A stretch of 39,085 nucleotides of DNA from Halieaceae bacterium UBA5044 (GTDB taxonomy: Bacteria > Pseudomonadota > Gammaproteobacteria > Pseudomonadales > Halieaceae). Positions 32,191 through 39,085 of the stretch are shown here, in pieces. The notes beneath the pieces are model-generated. The model was not told the origin of the DNA. It saw only the letters and a program-made list of their open reading frames with translations, and searched no databases. The first letter of the stretch is position 1. Each line of letters opens with the position of its first letter. The stretch covers positions 1 to 39,085 of the forward strand of contig DIBU01000003.1 of assembly GCA_002416125.1 (NCBI GenBank). Direction: 5' to 3'. The position numbers and the translations under genes are program-made.

Positions 32191-32957
32191 CCGCACTCAG
32201 CGTCAACCTGAACAAGATCGCGCTGATCCGCAATTCACGCGATACCCGCAACCCCGATATTCCCCTGCACGCCCAGCTGTGCATTGACGCCGGGGCCGAC
32301 GGCATTACCGTCCACCCGCGGCCCGACCAGCGCCATATCCGGGTGCAGGATTGCCACGATCTGGCGGCTATGCTCACCGTGGAATTCAACATCGAGGGCA
32401 ACCCCATGACCGGCCCGCGCAAGAGTGATCGCGCGGGTGTCAGCGACTACCCCGGCTTCATGGCGCTGGTGCGTGAAATTCGCCCGGCTCAGGCGACGCT
32501 GGTGCCGGACGGCGACAACCAGCTGACCTCCGATCACGGCTTTGACCTGCAACGGGACGGCGAGCAGATTGCGCCGCTGGTCGCCGAACTCAAGGCACTG
32601 GGGATTCGCACCAGCCTGTTTATGGATCCGGATCCGGCCCAGATCCGCCTCGCCGCGCAGGTGGGCGCCGACCGTATTGAGCTGTATACCGAGGCTTATG
32701 CGCGGGCCTACGCAGCGGGCGCCGAGGTGGATGCCGTACTGCAGCGCTACATCCGCGCGGCGGAGACGGCGGCCGAGGTGGGCCTGGGCGTGAACGCGGG
32801 CCACGATCTCGACCTGCAAAATCTGCCCCTGTTCAGCCGTGTACCGGGCTTGCTCGAGGTGTCGATCGGCCATGCGCTGACTGTCGATGCCCTGCGCCTC
32901 GGCCTCGCCACTACCATTGCCGCCTATCAGCGCGCACTGGGCAAGGCGGGCGGCTGA
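32187..32957 (+). CDS. pdxJ: Pyridoxine 5'-phosphate synthase, alternative PdxJ subtype
   Basis: This TIM-barrel PdxJ of 256 residues condenses 3-amino-1-hydroxyacetone phosphate with deoxyxylulose phosphate. GITVHPRPDQRHIR, VEFNIEGNPM, ATLVPDGDNQ, DRIELYTEAYA, VNAGHDLDLQNL and LEVSIGHALTVDAL are visible. The first strand reads VNLNKIA where E. coli PdxJ has VNIDHIA, and VHPRPDQRH replaces VHLREDRRH. To my recollection these are features of the PdxJ version in Xanthomonas and Bacteroidetes. It is coupled to ppiA by ATGA and lies away from the usual era-recO-pdxJ-acpS cluster. Confidence 0.88.
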   Translation: MTALSVNLNKIALIRNSRDTRNPDIPLHAQLCIDAGADGITVHPRPDQRHIRVQDCHDLAAMLTVEFNIEGNPMTGPRKSDRAGVSDYPGFMALVREIRPAQATLVPDGDNQLTSDHGFDLQRDGEQIAPLVAELKALGIRTSLFMDPDPAQIRLAAQVGADRIELYTEAYARAYAAGAEVDAVLQRYIRAAETAAEVGLGVNAGHDLDLQNLPLFSRVPGLLEVSIGHALTVDALRLGLATTIAAYQRALGKAGG

Positions 32958-32961
32958 AGAT

Positions 32962-33633
32962 GTGAGCAGCGAAGACGAGCTGCCCCCCTACCTGGTGCCC
33001 CACAGCCAGGAGCCGATTCGCATCCTGTATGCCGACGCCGACCTGCTGCTGGTGCGCAAGCCGCACCTGCTCCTCAGCGTGCCGGGGCGGCATCCCCTCA
33101 ACCGCGACTGCCTGATCAGCCGGCTGCAGCAGGACTACCCCCGAGCCAGCATGGTCCACCGTCTGGACCTCGATACCTCGGGCATCATGGTGGTACCCCT
33201 GAACCGCGCCTGCCATGCCCACCTCAGCCGCCAGTTTCAGGAAAGGCTGGTCTACAAGCGCTACGAGGCCGTGGTCTGGGGCGTCGTGGAGCCCGACCGG
33301 GGTGAAATCAGCTTGCCTATCGTCAGTGACTGGGAGCGCCGGCCGCTGCAGAAGATCTGCTTCGAGACCGGGCGCGAGGCGGTGACCTGGTTCGAGGTGA
33401 TGGCGCGCGAAGCAGACCGCACGCGGCTGCAGCTGATGCCCCAAACCGGGCGTTCACACCAGCTGCGCATCCACTGTCGGGAACTCGGCCACCCGATTCT
33501 CGGCTGTGACATGTACGCCCACGAGGCGGCACTGGCCATGGCGCCCCGGCTCCTGCTGCACGCCACGGAGCTAGGCTTTACGCACCCGACCACCGGAGAC
33601 TGGCTACAGGAAGCCTGCCCCGCCGACTTCTAG
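32962..33633 (+). CDS. rluA: Dual-specificity pseudouridine synthase RluA (tRNA U32 / 23S U746)
   Basis: It is similar to E. coli RluA along its whole length. LLLSVPGR, VHRLDLDTSG (D69 catalytic), LPLICDW-like LPIVSDWERRP, TGRSHQLRIH and HPILGCDMYA are all in order, and it ends in PADF as RluA does. It modifies U32 in tRNAs and U746 in 23S rRNA. The start is GTG 32962, four bases after the pdxJ stop, giving 223 residues; the frame extends upstream into pdxJ. Its stop lies one base from the convergent sulfurtransferase stop. Confidence 0.92.
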   Translation: MSSEDELPPYLVPHSQEPIRILYADADLLLVRKPHLLLSVPGRHPLNRDCLISRLQQDYPRASMVHRLDLDTSGIMVVPLNRACHAHLSRQFQERLVYKRYEAVVWGVVEPDRGEISLPIVSDWERRPLQKICFETGREAVTWFEVMAREADRTRLQLMPQTGRSHQLRIHCRELGHPILGCDMYAHEAALAMAPRLLLHATELGFTHPTTGDWLQEACPADF

Positions 33634-33634
33634 A

Positions 33635-34459
33635 CTACTCATCAGCCACCAAATGGCTGCACCAGTCCGACCAGCTGCCGGCATACAGCAGCGCGCTTTC
33701 ATCCCCTGCGCGGGCCAGGGCAAACAGATTGACGCAGGCCGTTACGCCGCTGCCGCAGTACACCACGCGCGGCCTGCCCTCGGGTAGCCCCGCAAAGTGC
33801 GCAGACAGGCGGGCATCATCCAGCAGGAAGCCCTGCGCATCGGACACCGCCTGCCAGGGCAGGTTCAGCGCACCGGGGATATGCCCCGCGACCGGATCCA
33901 GTGGCTCCTCGAGGCCGGCATAGCGGGCGGGATCCCGGGAGTCCAACAGGGGTGACCCGGCGCTCTGCAGCGACGCGAGCGCGGTGATATCCACCACACC
34001 GCGGTAAGGCTCCACGGTCGGCATCGCGCAGGGCTCAGGCTGCGGAATGGCCTGCTCCTCCGCACCACCGGCCGCCAGCCAGCCCGCATAACCCCCATCC
34101 AGCAACTCGGGTGGACGGTAACCCAGTGCGCGCAACAGCCACCAGAAGCGGGCCGCAAAGGCGAAACGGGCGTCGTCATAGGCCACCACCCGGGCGCCCG
34201 GATGGATCCCCAGCGAGGCGAGCCGGGCTGTCAGCTGCCGGGCATCAGGCAGGGGATGGCGCCCCCCGTGGCGCGCCACGGGGGCCGAGAGGTCCTTTTC
34301 GAGGTCGAGGTAATGTGCACCGGGAATATGGCCACGCAAATAGGCCTCGCGACCCGCGTCGGGCTGGCCCAGGACAAACCGGCAATCGACGATGGTGGCG
34401 TCCGTCGCCTGCGCCAGTTGCCCGGCACTGATCAGTATTGCGGAAGACTGTCTGCTCAT
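33635..34459 (-). CDS. sseA: 3-mercaptopyruvate sulfurtransferase-type rhodanese
   Basis: This is a two-domain rhodanese of 274 residues. The inactive N-terminal domain has IVDCRFVLGQPDAGR, HIPGAHYLDLEKDL and VVAYDD. The catalytic C-terminal domain has LLDSRDPARYAG, HIPGALNLPW and YCGSGVTAC, where C235 heads the six-residue loop CGSGVT typical of mercaptopyruvate sulfurtransferases rather than CRKGVT of thiosulfate enzymes. It moves sulfane sulfur to thiols or cyanide. It is monocistronic and divergent from the DUF2244 gene across 135 bases. Confidence 0.92.
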   Translation of the reverse strand: MSRQSSAILISAGQLAQATDATIVDCRFVLGQPDAGREAYLRGHIPGAHYLDLEKDLSAPVARHGGRHPLPDARQLTARLASLGIHPGARVVAYDDARFAFAARFWWLLRALGYRPPELLDGGYAGWLAAGGAEEQAIPQPEPCAMPTVEPYRGVVDITALASLQSAGSPLLDSRDPARYAGLEEPLDPVAGHIPGALNLPWQAVSDAQGFLLDDARLSAHFAGLPEGRPRVVYCGSGVTACVNLFALARAGDESALLYAGSWSDWCSHLVADE

Positions 34460-34594
34460 ACCCGGAGTGTAGCGCCTGGGTTACCGCTCGCCCAGCGCCG
34501 CGCAGGGGTTTTGTCGCTGGTCAAAACAGGGACATGCATGCCAGCGGGGCGCGACTGTACTAGACTGTCGCAAATTCCTCAGAGGCCGCCACAC

Positions 34595-35098
34595 GTGGTC
34601 GTACGCAGCTGCGATGGTGACACCATAACCATCATTGCCAAACCCAACCAGTCTGCCACCTGGCGAACCAACAAGCTGGTCATTCTGGCGCTGGCGGTGC
34701 CCTCACTGGGTGCCGGTATCGGTTTTGCCCTGGCGGGTGCCTGGGTCATCCTGCCCTTTGCCGGGCTGGAGCTCGCGGCACTCGGCGGCTCCCTGTATTA
34801 CGTCAACTGGAAACTGCAATACCGCCATGTCATCACCCTTGATGCAACCACGGTGCGTATCGACAAGGGTTTCTATCTGCCGCGCCAGAGCTGGGCGTTT
34901 CCACGCCAACGCACCGGGCTCAGCATACAGCCGGAGCGCCACCCCTGGGACGCACCGGCGCTGAGCCTGCAAAGCTCCGGCGAGAGCATCCGGGTGGGCG
35001 AGTTTCTCAACCGGGACGACGGACTACTGTTGCAACAGCAGCTGCAGCGGGAATTGCGTACCAGCAGCATCGCCAGACAGGCCAGCCAGGCATTCTAG
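34595..35098 (+). CDS. DUF2244 domain membrane protein
   Basis: Residues 20-65 form two close membrane helices (ILALAVPSLGAGIGFALAGA and a following one), flanked by an N-terminal beta segment and a basic C-terminal part with VTLDATTVRI-like (ITLDATTVRI) and an FPRQRTGL block. This fits DUF2244, an integral membrane family of unknown function. The frame is open from 34202, but the family length (about 165 residues) and GAGG 9 bases upstream favour the GTG at 34595, giving 167 residues. No function can be assigned. Confidence 0.75.
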   Translation: MVVRSCDGDTITIIAKPNQSATWRTNKLVILALAVPSLGAGIGFALAGAWVILPFAGLELAALGGSLYYVNWKLQYRHVITLDATTVRIDKGFYLPRQSWAFPRQRTGLSIQPERHPWDAPALSLQSSGESIRVGEFLNRDDGLLLQQQLQRELRTSSIARQASQAF

Positions 35099-35245
35099 AG
35101 CGCCCACTTTTCGCGCATTTCCCTCTGCAGACCGGCGGGCTATCAGGTATCATCGCGCCTCATTGACAACACCATCCCAACCGGCAGCTGACCCTCTCGC
35201 CGGGACCTTCAACGCGCCACGCAGACGGCAGCCACGGGTGACATC

Positions 35246-36571
35246 ATGAGCAACGCGGACAAGAAAACCATCGGCTTCGTCAGCCTGGGCTGCCCCAAGG
35301 CCCTGGTGGATTCGGAGCGCATCCTGACGCAGCTCAAGCTGGACGGCTACGACATTGTGCCCAGCTATGAGGATGCGCAGCTGGTGGTGGTAAACACCTG
35401 CGGTTTCATTGACAGTGCGAAGCAGGAGTCGCTGGACGCCATCGGCGAAGCCCTGAGCGAAAATGGCAGGGTGATTGTCACCGGCTGCATGGGCAAGGGC
35501 GCCGATGCCGACGCCATCCGCGAACTGCACCCCAAAGTCCTCAGCGTAACCGGGCCCGCTGCCTATGAAGAGGTGGTGAGCGCGGTACACCAGTACGTGC
35601 CGCACACCCCCGTACACGATCCCTACGTGGATCTGGTTCCGCCACAGGGCATAAAGCTGACACCGCGGCACTACGCCTACCTGAAAATCTCGGAAGGCTG
35701 CAACCACCGCTGCAGCTTCTGCATTATCCCGCATATGCGCGGTGATCTGGTGAGTCGGCCCATCGGTGACGTGATGGAAGAAGCCGAGCGGCTGGTGCGC
35801 GCCGGTGTGCGCGAGCTGCTGGTGATCTCCCAGGACACCAGCGCCTACGGCGTTGACCTGAAATACCGCACCGGTTTCTGGAATGGGCGGCCGATGAAAA
35901 CCAGCATGCAGTCGCTGTGTGAGGGGCTGGCCGAGTTCGGCATCTGGGTGCGACTGCATTACGTGTACCCCTACCCACATGTGGACCACGTACTCCCGCT
36001 GATGGCCGAAGGCAGGATCCTCCCGTACCTCGATATCCCCTTTCAACACGGCAGTCCCAGCGTGCTGAAACGCATGAAACGCCCCGCCGCCGCAGAGAAG
36101 TCGCTGGAGCGCATTCATCGCTGGCGCGAGGTCTGCCCCGACATCACCCTGCGCAGTACCTTTATCGTGGGATTCCCGGGCGAAACCGACGCCGATTTCG
36201 AAACGCTGCTGGACTTCCTGCGCGAAGCACAGCTGGACCGGGTCGGCTGTTTCCAGTACTCACCGGTGGCGGGCGCACCCGCCAACGACCTGCCCGACCA
36301 GGTGCCCGATATCGTCAAGCAGGAGCGCTGGGACCGTTTCATGGCACTGCAGCAGGAGATCAGCGCCGCCAAGTTGCAGGCTAAGGTGGGACGGCGGATT
36401 GAGATTCTCATAGATGAAGTGGACGACCAGGGCGCTATCGGCCGCTCCAGCGCGGATGCCCCGGAGATCGATGGCAAGGTCTACCTCGACGGCGTTACCG
36501 ATCTGCAGCCCGGCGACTTTGTGGAGGCCGAGGTCACCGCCGCCGACGACTACGACCTGTGGGCAGGCTAG
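35246..36571 (+). CDS. rimO: Ribosomal protein S12 methylthiotransferase
   Basis: RimO adds a methylthio group to the conserved aspartate of S12. The UPF0004 N-terminal domain holds three Cys for one [4Fe-4S] cluster (C16 in SLGCPKALVDSE, C52 in NTCGFI, C81 in TGCMGKGAD). The radical SAM core has C152, C156 and C159 in SEGCNHRCSFC. The SLGCPK start and IPHMRG are RimO-specific, against MiaB. A C-terminal TRAM domain includes RIEILIDEV. Length 441 is typical. The ATG at 35246 has a weak ribosome site. rsmE follows after seven bases. Confidence 0.97.
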   Translation: MSNADKKTIGFVSLGCPKALVDSERILTQLKLDGYDIVPSYEDAQLVVVNTCGFIDSAKQESLDAIGEALSENGRVIVTGCMGKGADADAIRELHPKVLSVTGPAAYEEVVSAVHQYVPHTPVHDPYVDLVPPQGIKLTPRHYAYLKISEGCNHRCSFCIIPHMRGDLVSRPIGDVMEEAERLVRAGVRELLVISQDTSAYGVDLKYRTGFWNGRPMKTSMQSLCEGLAEFGIWVRLHYVYPYPHVDHVLPLMAEGRILPYLDIPFQHGSPSVLKRMKRPAAAEKSLERIHRWREVCPDITLRSTFIVGFPGETDADFETLLDFLREAQLDRVGCFQYSPVAGAPANDLPDQVPDIVKQERWDRFMALQQEISAAKLQAKVGRRIEILIDEVDDQGAIGRSSADAPEIDGKVYLDGVTDLQPGDFVEAEVTAADDYDLWAG

Positions 36572-36578
36572 TCACCCG

Positions 36579-37298
36579 GTGAACCTGCTGCTTTTCAAGG
36601 CCGGAGAATGCACCGCCGACGGCCAGCTGCGCGTGACCGGCCGTCGCGCGCAGCACCTGCGGCAGGTTTTGCAGGCCAAACCCGGCGATACCCTGCAGGT
36701 GGGGCAGATCGATGGCCGGGTCGGCACCGCCGAACTGATGGCCATCGACCCGCACAGCGCCACCCTGCAGGTGAGCCTGACCCATACGGCGCCAGCGAAA
36801 CTGCCCGTGACCCTGGTACTGGCGTTGCCGCGGCCGAAGATGCTGCGACGCATCCTGCGTACGGCAGCCGAATTCGGCGCGCGCGAAATACACCTGATAA
36901 ACAGCTACCGTGTAGAAAAAAGCTATTGGCAAACGCCGGTACTCGGGGCCGCCGTCATCGAGGATTACCTGCTACAGGGGCTGGAGCAGGCGCGCGACAC
37001 CGTCATTCCCCCGGTGCTACTACACCGCCGCTTCAAACCTTTCGTCGAGGACCGGCTGCCGGACATCATCGCCGGGCGCTGTGCCCTGCTGGCGCATCCC
37101 GGCATTGCGCCACTGGCACCCGCGGAACTACAGGACGACACGGTGCTGGTGGTGGGTCCGGAGGGCGGCTTCATACCCTACGAGGCAGAGAAACTGCTGG
37201 CGGCGGGCTGTCGCCAGGTCTCGCTGGGCGACCGCATTCTCCGGGTGGAAAATGCGGTCGCTGCGCTACTGGCGAGAGGGCTGCAGGTGCAGGCCTAG
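36579..37298 (+). CDS. rsmE: 16S rRNA (uracil(1498)-N(3))-methyltransferase
   Basis: An N-terminal PUA-like domain (RRAQHLRQVLQAKPGD) precedes a SPOUT knotted domain with LPRPKMLRRILRTAAEFG, VVGPEGGF and LGDRILRVENA, the SAM-binding knot. The last motif has asparagine in place of the more usual threonine (ETA). It methylates U1498 of 16S rRNA. The chosen GTG at 36579 begins a typical VNLLLF start and gives 239 residues; the frame runs upstream into rimO. Its stop codon shares CTAG with the stop of the convergent receptor gene. Confidence 0.95.
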   Translation: MNLLLFKAGECTADGQLRVTGRRAQHLRQVLQAKPGDTLQVGQIDGRVGTAELMAIDPHSATLQVSLTHTAPAKLPVTLVLALPRPKMLRRILRTAAEFGAREIHLINSYRVEKSYWQTPVLGAAVIEDYLLQGLEQARDTVIPPVLLHRRFKPFVEDRLPDIIAGRCALLAHPGIAPLAPAELQDDTVLVVGPEGGFIPYEAEKLLAAGCRQVSLGDRILRVENAVAALLARGLQVQA

Positions 37299-39085
37299 AA
37301 GCGGTACTGAATTTCGGCCCCGTACATACGCGGCGGCGCCACGGCAACCCCCCCTGTGCCCGAAGACTCAACCAGCGCGATACCGCCGTTGATGTAGTCC
37401 TCGTCGGTGAGGTTGGTACCATACAGCGAAGCGCTCCAGCGCTCATCGGTGGAGGTCCATCCCAGACGTGCGCTCAGCTCGAACTGTTCATCTTCGAACC
37501 ACAGACCCGTCGTGCAACTCAACGCATCAAAGCAGAACTCCATATCGAACTTCCAACTGGCCTGGATGCGCGGCAGGAAGGTCCCCCAGGCGGTGTCCAG
37601 CGCGTACTGGGCAGAGAGCAGGTAGCTCTGCTCAGGCAGGCGGGGCAGATTCTCGCTGGAGCGGTCGTTGGGGCAGGAATCGACCTGGATAAGGCTCAGG
37701 TCGGCGCGCACGCAGCCCGCCGCCGGCGGCACACTGGTGTCGGCAATCCTGATCTGCTCGTCCATGAACTCCTTGATCTCACCGTCGGTAAAGGTGGCGT
37801 TGAAACCGATGATCAGGTTATCCGTCGCCAGCCAGGTGGTCTCCAGTTCGAAGCCCTTGATGGTCGACTTGGCCGCATTGATGGTGGCTGGCGAGGGCGA
37901 ATTCACCTCCGGGTTGATCACCAGCGTTGTCAACTGACGGTTGGTGTAGTCGCTGTAGAAAAACGCGCCATTCAGCCGCAGCCGGCGATCCAGTAAATCC
38001 AGCTTGAAGCCCAGCTCGATATTCTCCACTTCCTCGGGCTCAAAGGGCTCCAGCTCTCCCGTGGGCGACTCCGAGAGACCGCCAGACAGGAAGCCCTCGC
38101 TGTAGGTGAGATACAGGCTGCCCTGGTCCAGCCAGTCGCTGTCGCCAATCAGGTACTGGATACTGGCCATGGGTGTCACGTCACTGTTGGAAACCTTGCG
38201 CTGGCGCACCTCGCTTTCCTCCAGCACGAAGGCCGGGTTGTACTCAAAGCCCGGGCGCTGCACGACGAACAGGCCGCCGCCCACGGGGATGGCCGGGCCG
38301 CCATTGGCATCCAGCGTGCTGGCATCAATACTGTAGTCCTGCACCCGCAGGTCGCGGCTTTCGTCCGTATAGCGCAGGCCGAGGGTGGTACGCCACTGCG
38401 GGGTGAACTCCCACTCCACCTGCGCGTAGGCCGCAATGGCATCGTTCTTCGCAGTCAGGCTGCTGGGCGAGATGTTAAGGAAAAACAGGTTGGCGATGGC
38501 CGGGGCGAAGGGCCCGAGGAAACTGATACTCTGGCGGCCGCCACTCTCCTCTTCAAACCAGAACAGGCCGCTGACGTACTGCATGCGGTCGTCAAAGGCA
38601 CTGCCAATGAGCTGAAACTCCTGGCTGTACTGGTCACTTTCACCGGCACCGCCCTGCGGGTGCACGGTGTTGGTGCGGTGCAGGAACGGGATACCGGTGT
38701 GGTCCAGTTCGTCGTTTTGTGAGGCTTCGGTGTAGCGATAGGCGCTGATACTTTTGAATGACAGGTCCGGGTTGATGGCCCATTCGGCCACCAGTGAAGC
38801 TCCGCGATTTTCCGCCTTGTAATCGCCCCCGAGGTCCGATATCACCGTGCGCGGGTCGCCGCCGCCGGCCTGCGCCGCTTCCTCACAGAAATCGGCCAGG
38901 GTGCGGCCCGTGGCGGGGCCGATGGCTATCGCATTGAACAGCGCTGCCTGCCAGCCATTGGCGCCCTCAACATTGACGCACTTCTGGGGACGCATCTTCT
39001 GGTCGGTATCCGCCCAGTTCAGGTTCAGGTCCAGCGTCAGGTCCTCGCTCGCCGCCCAACGCGTCTGCCAGATCAGGCTCTGCCG
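37295..39085 (-). CDS. TonB-dependent receptor, C-terminal part (truncated by the window edge)
   Basis: The frame has no stop up to 39085, so the first part, including TonB box and plug, is outside the window; 596 codons are seen. The sequence is a beta-barrel with alternating strands and aromatic girdles, including LTYSEGFLSGG, IELGFKLDLLDRRLRLNGAFFYSDYTN split over several strands, and a C-terminal LYGTNLTDEDYINGG block followed by terminal YRF, the phenylalanine needed for outer-membrane assembly. An internal ATG at 38995 is not the real start. The substrate is unknown; related receptors in marine gammaproteobacteria are mostly uncharacterised. Four or more Cys lie in presumed outside loops. 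Confidence 0.93.
   Translation of the reverse strand, partial: RQSLIWQTRWAASEDLTLDLNLNWADTDQKMRPQKCVNVEGANGWQAALFNAIAIGPATGRTLADFCEEAAQAGGGDPRTVISDLGGDYKAENRGASLVAEWAINPDLSFKSISAYRYTEASQNDELDHTGIPFLHRTNTVHPQGGAGESDQYSQEFQLIGSAFDDRMQYVSGLFWFEEESGGRQSISFLGPFAPAIANLFFLNISPSSLTAKNDAIAAYAQVEWEFTPQWRTTLGLRYTDESRDLRVQDYSIDASTLDANGGPAIPVGGGLFVVQRPGFEYNPAFVLEESEVRQRKVSNSDVTPMASIQYLIGDSDWLDQGSLYLTYSEGFLSGGLSESPTGELEPFEPEEVENIELGFKLDLLDRRLRLNGAFFYSDYTNRQLTTLVINPEVNSPSPATINAAKSTIKGFELETTWLATDNLIIGFNATFTDGEIKEFMDEQIRIADTSVPPAAGCVRADLSLIQVDSCPNDRSSENLPRLPEQSYLLSAQYALDTAWGTFLPRIQASWKFDMEFCFDALSCTTGLWFEDEQFELSARLGWTSTDERWSASLYGTNLTDEDYINGGIALVESSGTGGVAVAPPRMYGAEIQYRF

Noticed and set aside
38455..38995. Internal ATG at 38995 as receptor start
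   Set aside because: The frame stays open and barrel-like to the window edge, and a start there would lack plug and signal peptide.

Overview
This window is GC-rich, densely packed chromosomal DNA from a gammaproteobacterium. The order gyrA-serC-pheA-tyrA-aroA-cmk-rpsA-ihfB-lapA-lapB-pyrF, followed by O-antigen genes and comEA, and on the other side mtaD-ubiG-mupP-yciK, matches the Pseudomonas-type arrangement. Unlike Pseudomonas, tyrA and aroA are separate genes and hisC is absent between pheA and tyrA. With the TonB-dependent receptor and the marine-type gene mix this suggests a relative such as the Halieaceae/Cellvibrionales; that placement is an inference from synteny and recalled protein similarity, not a computed result. 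No rRNA, tRNA, insertion sequence, prophage or CRISPR array was seen, and no intergenic stretch exceeds about 300 bases.

Layout. 1-3400 (+): a coiled-coil hypothetical, a 73-residue basic hypothetical, a 29-bp tandem repeat, a Cys-rich class I methyltransferase, an H-NS-like nucleoid protein with its own promoter, and truC. This left part has a local AT-rich patch and looks the most accessory. 3397-4961: a DUF502 membrane protein converging on a DHH phosphoesterase. 4983-9030 (-): a three-gene glycan cassette (WbpV-like reductase, WbpL/WecA-like phosphoglycosyltransferase, WbpM-like 4,6-dehydratase), separated from comEA by a strong terminator and a leader with alternative hairpins. 9164-12234 (-): comEA, pyrF, lapB, lapA, ihfB. 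12341-22044 (-): rpsA with two downstream hairpins, then cmk, aroA, tyrA, pheA, serC and gyrA (transcribed gyrA to rpsA).

22330-25828 (+): mtaD, ubiG, mupP, yciK in tight coupling. 25842-29849 (-): rnm (yciV), yciO, scpA, scpB, rluB, chained by 1- or 4-base overlaps. 29945-33633 (+): yciB, yciI, an SH3/coiled-coil/TM envelope protein, a periplasmic cyclophilin, a pdxJ of unusual subtype, and rluA. 33635-37298: a mercaptopyruvate-type sulfurtransferase (-), a DUF2244 protein, rimO and rsmE (+). 37295 to the right edge (-): the C-terminal barrel of a TonB-dependent receptor, truncated by the window.

Themes: translation and RNA modification (rpsA, truC, rluA, rluB, rimO, rsmE, rnm), aromatic amino acid supply, chromosome topology and segregation (gyrA, ihfB, scpAB, the H-NS-like protein), and envelope/LPS control (lapAB, wbpV/L/M, mupP, yciB). 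The window is mostly conserved core genome. I did not find a clear undescribed multi-gene system; the best leads are small: tyrA/aroA divided by a single in-frame stop, the alternative-subtype pdxJ, the H-NS/methyltransferase islet with its repeat, and the structured leader of the glycan cassette.
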